Shown here in pieces: positions 7,799 to 11,346 of a stretch of DNA of 11,346 nt. Every line of letters starts with the position of its first letter. Within the stretch, counting starts at the first letter, position 1. Made by a program: the position numbers and the translations under genes. This DNA is from Planctomycetaceae bacterium. Its GTDB lineage: Bacteria; Planctomycetota; Planctomycetia; Pirellulales; UBA1268. The stretch spans positions 1 through 11,346 of the forward strand of contig JABHNP010000036.1 of assembly GCA_018694455.1 (NCBI GenBank). Direction: 5' to 3'. Below the pieces are notes generated by a model that was not told the origin of the DNA, ran no database searches, and saw only the letters and a program-made list of their open reading frames with translations.

Positions 7799-9739
7799 TT
7801 ATGCCTGCCCTGTTGGCTCCTGATACACCTCGGCGGCTCGTCGCATTTTCTCATGCTCAAGACGCCTCAGATTATAGGCCGTAATCACATCTTTTCGTGT
7901 GATAATGCCAATCAGGTGCTGTCGGTCGTCAGCCGAAACTACAGGAAGTTCATCGACATTGGTCGCTGTAAACTTGCCCAAGGCTGTATTCAGATCGTCG
8001 TCCGGCGTAACCGTCACAACATTTCCGTTCATGACATCTCGAGCATTGGCAATCTGCCAAATTGTGTCGTCATAGAGATAGCCTCGCACATCTTCTTCTG
8101 AGAAAATCCCGACCAGCTTTCCATGAGCATCCACCACAGGGAAGTATCGTTGAATAGACTCTGCCAATGCGTGAACAATATCATCGAGGGTTGTTCCTTC
8201 ATGAATAAGCTTTAACTCTGGAGCTCGCTTGAAGACATTATCTACTTTGATGCCTTCAAGAACATCAACGAAAAAGTCTCCACGGTGTGCTGGTGAGTCA
8301 AGTCGCGTTGGGACCTGTTTTATATAGAGTGTCCAGCGGCGTCCTAAGAGAAAGGTGAGCGTTGAGACCCAAAGTGTTGGTAGCAACAGACTATAGCCAC
8401 CGGTCATTTCACTCACCATCAACACCGTTGAAAGTGGTGCGCGTGCACACCCTGAGAAGAAACCGGCCATCCCAACAATGGCAAAAGCTTCTGGCTGTTT
8501 TACAAGGTCGGGCCAGAGGGCATGAAAAACGATGCCGACCGCACCACCGAGACAGCCACCAATCACCATTGATGGGCCAAAGACACCGCCTGAACCACCC
8601 GATGAAATTGTCAGCGAGGTTGTCAGAATTTTGACTAGTGCAACGGTAACAAGGAGCAAAGGACCTACTGTCTCACCGGAGGTAAAGAGCTTTTGAAGGA
8701 TACCGTAACCACTTCCAAGCACAGCGAGTGCGTCATGGTTTTGTTCAAAGGCAAACCAGAGACCAATGCCAACAAGCCCGGCAAGAGCCGCACCAATAAG
8801 TGGCCTGATATGTGGCGGGACTGGCAATTTTTTAAAAAGATGATGGATGCCGTAAAACGTCTGGATGTACAGCACACCGGCAAGTGCGAGTACGATAGCC
8901 ATGGCACCGTACGGCAACAGTTCCAGCGGTGAGTCGATTGCATATCGAATGTTTGCACCAAAAAGTGGTACAAAGCGAAGTGATGGAGGAAGCCAAAGGC
9001 AGAACACAGAGTAGGCAACTGCGGAGGAAATAGCCGCTGGAACAATCGCATCACTTTCGATATCGGCATCACGATAGAGGATTTCTCCTGCAAACACTGC
9101 ACCGGCGAGCGGTGCCCGGAAAATTGCACCAACACCGGCACCCATGCCGGCGGCGAGCATAATACGGCGGTCGCGTGCAGGGAGTTTGAGTAATCCCCCT
9201 AGGTATGAACCAAACCCAGCACCAATTTGTGCAATTGGCCCTTCACGCCCGGCAGACCCACCAGTACCGAGGGTAATTGCGGATGCGATCGTTTTAATAA
9301 TTGGAATACGACCACGAATTTCACCACGCTTATTATGGAAGGCGTCAATTGCTGCATCTGTTCCGTGCCCCTCTGCTTCAGGGGCAAAGGTGTAGACAAG
9401 CACTCCGGAGGCAAGTCCACCACCGGCCATTACAAGGACAAGCAGCCATGGGCGAAACCCACTATGATCTTCTGGCTCATGAGTATTCTCAGCCTGTTGG
9501 TTGACCTCATTAGGCATTTCTTCAAAGAGGGCACCTTCCGCCTCTGCTTCACGAGGGTGAAAGCCTGCAATTTGCTGAAGGGCTGTAAACTGGACTGCCT
9601 GCCCTATTGCGTGAAACCCTATGGCACCAAGGCCGGCCACCAGGCCAATGATGGCCGAAAGAAGAAACCACTTTCCTGTTGACCGCAGTTCAAAGCGTTT
9701 CAGGACGGAAAGAAGGTGATTCAACGAAGCTGAGTCCAA
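7799..9739 (-). CDS. ClC-family chloride channel/transporter with CBS pair
   Basis: A 646-residue inner-membrane protein of the voltage-gated ClC family, moving chloride (possibly coupled to protons or other halides). Hydrophobic segments run from residue 23 to about 472. Signature sequences are EGHGTDAAI (123-131, the GxGxP region), GGSAGREGPIAQIG (160-173, with gating Glu166), FRAPLAGAVFAGEI (207-220) and GGSGGVFGPSMVIGG (381-395, the GxFxP anion site). By alignment on PLAG, Glu219 matches E. coli ClC Glu202 while the internal proton Glu203 position is Ile220. Residues about 498-560 and 565-625 are two CBS domains that usually sense adenine nucleotides. A charged loop at 60-95 is an insertion after the first helix. 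The start is TTG at 9739: it is the first standard start after an in-frame TGA, and no SD is visible. It lies 101 bp before thrS and is divergent from the tRNA. Confidence 0.94.
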   Translation of the reverse strand: MDSASLNHLLSVLKRFELRSTGKWFLLSAIIGLVAGLGAIGFHAIGQAVQFTALQQIAGFHPREAEAEGALFEEMPNEVNQQAENTHEPEDHSGFRPWLLVLVMAGGGLASGVLVYTFAPEAEGHGTDAAIDAFHNKRGEIRGRIPIIKTIASAITLGTGGSAGREGPIAQIGAGFGSYLGGLLKLPARDRRIMLAAGMGAGVGAIFRAPLAGAVFAGEILYRDADIESDAIVPAAISSAVAYSVFCLWLPPSLRFVPLFGANIRYAIDSPLELLPYGAMAIVLALAGVLYIQTFYGIHHLFKKLPVPPHIRPLIGAALAGLVGIGLWFAFEQNHDALAVLGSGYGILQKLFTSGETVGPLLLVTVALVKILTTSLTISSGGSGGVFGPSMVIGGCLGGAVGIVFHALWPDLVKQPEAFAIVGMAGFFSGCARAPLSTVLMVSEMTGGYSLLLPTLWVSTLTFLLGRRWTLYIKQVPTRLDSPAHRGDFFVDVLEGIKVDNVFKRAPELKLIHEGTTLDDIVHALAESIQRYFPVVDAHGKLVGIFSEEDVRGYLYDDTIWQIANARDVMNGNVVTVTPDDDLNTALGKFTATNVDELPVVSADDRQHLIGIITRKDVITAYNLRRLEHEKMRRAAEVYQEPTGQA

Positions 9740-9741
9740 TC

Positions 9742-9759
9742 TGGCAATATTGGCAATAT
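9742..9759. repeat. Tandem 9-bp repeat TGGCAATAT before clc
   Basis: Two perfect adjacent copies of TGGCAATAT (9742-9750, 9751-9759) lie 3 bp before the clc TTG codon, within the region shared by clc and the divergent tRNA. The junction forms the 8-bp palindrome CAATATTG. It may be an operator or simply covers the translation start; there is no further copy. Confidence 0.5.
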
Positions 9760-9827
9760 CGTGGCCATCACAACGTCACCAACATTGAGTGTACCACACC
9801 ATTTTGAAGATTCATCTGTTTAGCGGG

Positions 9828-9855
9828 TTGACGGAAATGAACTGGTGGTCAAAAT
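9828..9855 (+). promoter_or_regulatory. Probable sigma-70 promoter of tRNA-Val
   Basis: TTGACG at 9828-9833 is a near-consensus -35 box. A 16-bp spacer later, CAAAAT (9850-9855) matches four of six bases of TATAAT. Transcription would start near 9862, a few bases before the tRNA, as is usual for tRNA genes. Confidence 0.5.
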
Positions 9856-9869
9856 TAAGTTCCAGACCC

Positions 9870-9943
9870 GGGCGATTAGCTCAGTTGGTTAGAGCACCAG
9901 CTCGACAAGCTGGGGGTCACAGGTTCGAGCCCTGTATCGCCCA
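9870..9943 (+). tRNA. tRNA-Val (anticodon GAC)
   Basis: The sequence folds into a full cloverleaf: acceptor GGGCGAT (9870-9876) with ATCGCCC (9936-9942), D stem GCTC/GAGC (9879-9882, 9892-9895), anticodon stem CCAGC/GCTGG (9897-9901, 9909-9913), T stem ACAGG/CCTGT with loop TTCGAGC (9919-9935), and discriminator A at 9943. The seven-base anticodon loop is TCGACAA, so the anticodon at 9904-9906 is GAC, reading Val codons GTC and GTT. CCA is not encoded and must be added after transcription. All stems are perfectly paired. One oddity: position 33, just before the anticodon, is C rather than the nearly universal U. Only this plus-strand gene interrupts the minus-strand series. Confidence 0.96.
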
Positions 9944-9965
9944 CTTCCCTTTGTTCCTAGATCAG

Positions 9966-9993
9966 CCTTTCAACGCAGTTGGAGGGTTTTTTT
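9966..9993 (+). terminator. Rho-independent terminator of tRNA-Val
   Basis: A 9-bp stem (CCTTTCAAC at 9966-9974, GTTGGAGGG at 9978-9986, two G-T pairs) with the 3-nt loop GCA is followed at once by seven T (9987-9993). It ends 50 bp after the tRNA, on the same strand, which shows that the tRNA is a single-gene transcript. Confidence 0.85.
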
Positions 9994-10023
9994 GTGTCTT
10001 GCCGGCATTTTCTCAAACAAATA

Positions 10024-10059
10024 TGACGGTTCCTGATCATTGTTGACGCTTCCTGATCA
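10024..10059. repeat. Two-copy tandem repeat, 20-bp period
   Basis: TGACGGTTCCTGATCA (10024-10039) and TGACGCTTCCTGATCA (10044-10059) differ at one base and are spaced by exactly 20 bp, close to two helical turns. Each ends in the palindrome TGATCA. Three ATCAGTCA copies follow. The group lies between the tRNA terminator and the end of the small membrane operon. Confidence 0.65.
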
Positions 10060-10334
10060 GTCACAAAATCAGTCATTGTGAAAAACAGTCGAGATCAAAA
10101 AAAATCAGTCACAGCCTCTCCTTTGTTGTCCATCGTCAGCCGTTTTCTGATCGGCTGGTTTAGGTGAAACATGAGGCTGGTATTCTTCGTTGTCGAACCG
10201 GATTCCGTCACCCTCCGTGGAGCACTGGTACCCGGCACCCTAACAGCCTGTCTGTTTGCCCTTGCTTTGGGTGCGTAGTAATCAAAATAACGTCTATTTC
10301 AGAATTGATTTCACATATTCGCCGGGAAGTCGCT

Positions 10335-10354
10335 GGTGGTGCAGATGAAGCAGT
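10335..10354 (+). repeat. 20-bp direct repeat, copy 1
   Basis: GGTGGTGCAGATGAAGCAGT, identical to 10994-11013. The match extends through GTCG on the left and CACG on the right if a 2-nt insertion on each side (CT and GA here) is allowed. This copy is 69 bp past the stop of the 10424-10726 gene. Confidence 0.8.
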
Positions 10355-10423
10355 GACACGAGATTTATTTCAGTTTTTTCAGACTCGCCAGCATGTAAAA
10401 GTCTTAAGACATCTTGGTTTGCT

Positions 10424-10726
10424 TTATGAGGCGTTTGTGTTTGTGCTGTTTCCTGATTGTCGAAGCCACTTGAAGCACGACAGAATCAAGCCTGTCATGA
10501 TAAGCCCAATGCTCGGCCAGAAGGTGACGACGGCCAATAAGGCAGGACCAACTGGATTTGGGTTTGGGTCACCAAAACCTAAACTGGCGAAAAGGATGAT
10601 CAGTAAAAGAGGAGCGACTCCCACGACAAAAAGTCCGAGGCCAATCCAGAATAGTTTCGATAATCGAAATCCTTGTTGCACAACTTCTGTCGTGGTATTC
10701 ATCTGAGTCTCTCGTACATTGTTCAT
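10424..10726 (-). CDS. Small two-helix membrane protein, function unknown
   Basis: The protein is 100 residues from the ATG at 10726, or 92 from the second ATG at 10702. I do not recognise a family. Two strongly hydrophobic segments are visible: about 25-51 (LFWIGLGLFVVGVAP...LFASLGFG) and about 59-85 (VGPALLAVVTFWPSIGLIM...LSC), joined by the short turn DPNPNP. The N-terminus is polar and Thr-rich; the C-terminus KWLRQSGNSTNTNAS is polar and Asn/Ser-rich. The distribution is that of a helical hairpin in the inner membrane. The 10702 ATG has GAGAG about 6 nt upstream while the 10726 ATG has no SD, so the shorter form is quite possible. It follows the 54-codon gene by 32 bp on the same strand, and they are probably co-transcribed. 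Confidence 0.75.
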   Translation of the reverse strand: MNNVRETQMNTTTEVVQQGFRLSKLFWIGLGLFVVGVAPLLLIILFASLGFGDPNPNPVGPALLAVVTFWPSIGLIMTGLILSCFKWLRQSGNSTNTNAS

Positions 10727-10744
10727 TTTTGATTTTTGAAGCCG

Positions 10745-10761
10745 TGAGAATCAAGTTCTCA
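10745..10761. repeat. Hairpin over the stop codon of the 54-codon gene
   Basis: TGAGAA (10745-10750) and TTCTCA (10756-10761) pair perfectly around a 5-nt loop; the minus-strand TGA stop at 10759-10761 is inside the stem. No T-run follows on either strand, so it may be an inter-gene stability or processing element rather than a terminator. Confidence 0.5.
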
Positions 10762-10923
10762 TTTCATATCGAAGGCTTTGTTCGTTGCTTCCTGTGCTGC
10801 GAGTGAGTGGGCATCAATCGATGGTCTACGTTTCACCCACCAAAGTCTCCCAGCTGCAATAGTAGACCATAGTAAGAATGCTCCATAGCCAAAACGCCAC
10901 CCGTTAGGAATGGCGGTAGGCAT
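10759..10923 (-). CDS. 54-residue single-pass membrane protein, function unknown
   Basis: A short frame from ATG at 10921-10923 to TGA at 10759-10761. The translation begins MPTAIPNGWRFGYGAFLLWS, continues TIAAGRLWWVKRRPSIDAHS and ends LAAQEATNKAFDMK. Residues about 11-30 are hydrophobic and aromatic, followed by the basic KRRP and an amphipathic polar tail, a pattern that fits one membrane helix with a cytoplasmic C-terminus. An in-frame TGA lies three codons before the ATG, so it cannot be longer from another ATG. No SD is clear. It precedes the 10424-10726 membrane gene by 32 bp, which supports it as a real first gene of a two-gene unit. A competing frame from ATG at 10953 (about 40 codons) is less protein-like. 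No family is recognised. Confidence 0.55.
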   Translation of the reverse strand: MPTAIPNGWRFGYGAFLLWSTIAAGRLWWVKRRPSIDAHSLAAQEATNKAFDMK

Positions 10924-10993
10924 CGGTTTTCAAGAGTAACCGGGGGTTTTTTCATTTTGAGACGATGGTACCTCGCTGTCTCAAATTGCGTCG

Positions 10994-11013
10994 GGTGGTG
11001 CAGATGAAGCAGT
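10994..11013 (+). repeat. 20-bp direct repeat, copy 2
   Basis: Identical in sequence and orientation to 10335-10354, 659 bp away. It is flanked by GTCG (10990-10993) and CACG (11014-11017), which copy 1 also has two bases further out on each side. It lies 70 bp upstream of the 54-codon gene. Confidence 0.8.
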
Positions 11014-11020
11014 CACGCCT

Positions 11021-11050
11021 TATTCATTTCCATTCATTTCCATTCATTTT
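11021..11050. repeat. Tandem 10-bp array, three units
   Basis: Three consecutive 10-bp units TATTCATTTC, CATTCATTTC and CATTCATTTT. The unit is about one helical turn and the strand is A/T-skewed, so it may be intrinsically bent DNA or a simple slippage product. Confidence 0.75.
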
Positions 11051-11060
11051 CTAAGCATAT

Positions 11061-11133
11061 CCACGAACCATAAAAATAATCGTGGTATCTCCCGTAGATA
11101 CATCACTTTTGATTCTTGAAATCAGGTAGTGAT
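11061..11133. repeat. Three adjacent hairpins
   Basis: CCACGA (11061-11066) pairs with TCGTGG (11080-11085) around an A-rich 13-nt loop. GTATCT (11085-11090) pairs with AGATAC (11096-11101), loop 5. ATCACT (11102-11107) pairs with AGTGAT (11128-11133), enclosing a second stem TGATT (11110-11114) / AATCA (11120-11124). All pairs are perfect. No T-run follows on either strand. The group is about 110 bp past the end of the beta-propeller gene, and could be the 3' end of its transcript or a separate structured RNA. Confidence 0.45.
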
Positions 11134-11243
11134 TGGAAAGGAAGTCACATCTGCTTCCTGCAAAATTCGCACGGGGAGGTCAAGAGCATGATGAGCGTTG
11201 CCAGGATGCGTTCTCCAATCGAATTAATCCCCGGTAGAACCAC

Positions 11244-11345
11244 TTATTGTTCGAGCCCCAAATCAACTCGTTTGAACCGCCTCGCGCCGTCCGTGCTCTT
11301 ATAAACCCCGGTCTTGTTGCACAGCAGAAAATGATCCTGCCCCGG
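11244..11345 (-). CDS. C-terminal end of a probable BNR/Asp-box beta-propeller protein
   Basis: The minus-strand frame is open from the window edge to TAA at 11244-11246, giving 33 residues: PGQDHFLLCNKTGVYKSTDG followed by ARRFKRVDLGLEQ. The pattern of a strand, then G-V-Y-K-S-T-D-G, three residues, then an aromatic and a second strand is that of the Asp-box (S-x-D-x-G-x-x-W/F) found in BNR, sialidase and sortilin-type propeller repeats; here the expected second Gly is Ala. The end just after such a repeat suits the last blade of a propeller. The start and most of the protein lie outside the window, so substrate and location cannot be told. Confidence 0.55.
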   Translation of the reverse strand, partial: PGQDHFLLCNKTGVYKSTDGARRFKRVDLGLEQ

Positions 11346-11346
11346 G

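Larger units (their letters stand above)
9994..10423. other. 430-bp spacer with short repeats, no confident gene
   Basis: No gene is called here. The left part holds a 20-bp-period tandem (10024-10059) and three copies of ATCAGTCA (10056-10063, 10068-10075, 10104-10111). TCACAA (10061-10066) and TTGTGA (10076-10081) form an inverted repeat. A 6-bp hairpin CAGCCG/CGGCTG lies at 10137-10157. On the minus strand AAGGAG near 10117-10123 is followed by GTG, but that frame stops after five codons. On the plus strand a frame opens with GTG at 10164 and stays open to 10706; its second half lies opposite the membrane gene at 10424-10726, so it is not annotated. One copy of the 20-bp direct repeat lies at 10335-10354. 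Confidence 0.5.
10924..11243. other. 320-bp spacer with repeats and hairpins, no gene
   Basis: No convincing gene. It holds an 8-bp inverted repeat TTTGAGAC (10956-10963) / GTCTCAAA (10978-10985), the second 20-bp direct repeat, a 10-bp tandem array at 11021-11050, and three consecutive hairpins at 11061-11133. It lies between the end of the beta-propeller gene and the start of the small membrane pair, so it should include a terminator for the former and a promoter for the latter, but neither can be assigned with confidence. A plus-strand frame at 11116-11304 overlaps the end of the minus-strand gene and is dismissed. Confidence 0.5.

Noticed and set aside
9789..10046. Plus-strand 85-codon frame
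   Set aside because: It runs across the tRNA-Val gene and its terminator and is therefore not coding.
9994..11243. CRISPR array or mobile element in the repeat-rich right part
   Set aside because: Repeats are two- or three-copy and of unequal type; there are no regular spacers, transposase, integrase or terminal inverted repeats.
11116..11304. Plus-strand 62-codon frame
   Set aside because: It is antisense to the Asp-box-like C-terminus at 11244-11345, which is the more protein-like reading.

Overview
The window looks like chromosomal DNA of a planctomycete, probably close to the Pirellulaceae and of moderate GC. The evidence is a very large secreted protein with a LEPR-XLL-like N-terminal motif (LEQRMLLS) and a Trp-rich/DLDGDG C-terminus, a small stand-alone LigD-phosphoesterase-like gene, leaderless or TTG-start genes with weak Shine-Dalgarno sites, and an arrangement of core genes scattered among unrelated neighbours. 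The assignment is inferred from protein features only.

Layout. Every protein gene lies on the minus strand, so the reading order is right to left; the one tRNA lies on the plus strand. From left to right: the N-terminal 76 codons of glutamine synthetase glnA (1-228), cut by the window edge; a 231-bp spacer with an operator-like cluster of TTGAGAGA/TCAAC repeats; a 1,523-residue secreted modular protein joining a DUF1996 domain, an Ig-like domain, a Pro-rich linker, a GH81 endo-beta-1,3-glucanase and a Trp-rich C-terminal domain (460-5031); a 240-bp spacer; a 125-residue LigD 3'-phosphoesterase-like protein (5272-5649); thrS, threonyl-tRNA synthetase (5658-7697), with a hairpin-rich leader; a ClC chloride channel/transporter with a CBS pair (7799-9739); a divergent spacer; tRNA-Val(GAC) on the plus strand with its own promoter and a good intrinsic terminator (9870-9993); a 430-bp spacer with short repeats; two small membrane-protein genes (10424-10726, and a 54-codon gene at 10759-10923); a 320-bp spacer rich in hairpins and tandem repeats; and the last 33 codons of a gene that probably encodes a BNR/Asp-box beta-propeller (11244-11345).

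How the parts relate. thrS and the LigD-PE-like gene are 8 bp apart and almost certainly co-transcribed; clc lies 101 bp upstream of thrS on the same strand and may be in the same transcript. The GH81 protein would attack beta-1,3-glucans (laminarin, callose, fungal or algal walls) outside the cell. The two small membrane genes form a likely pair, and a 20-bp direct repeat occurs on either side of them. I found no phage, transposase, CRISPR array or defence system. The most unusual items are the DUF1996-GH81 fusion, the C33 in the tRNA-Val anticodon loop, the repeat-flanked pair of small membrane genes, and the thrS leader hairpins that can hide its ribosome-binding site.
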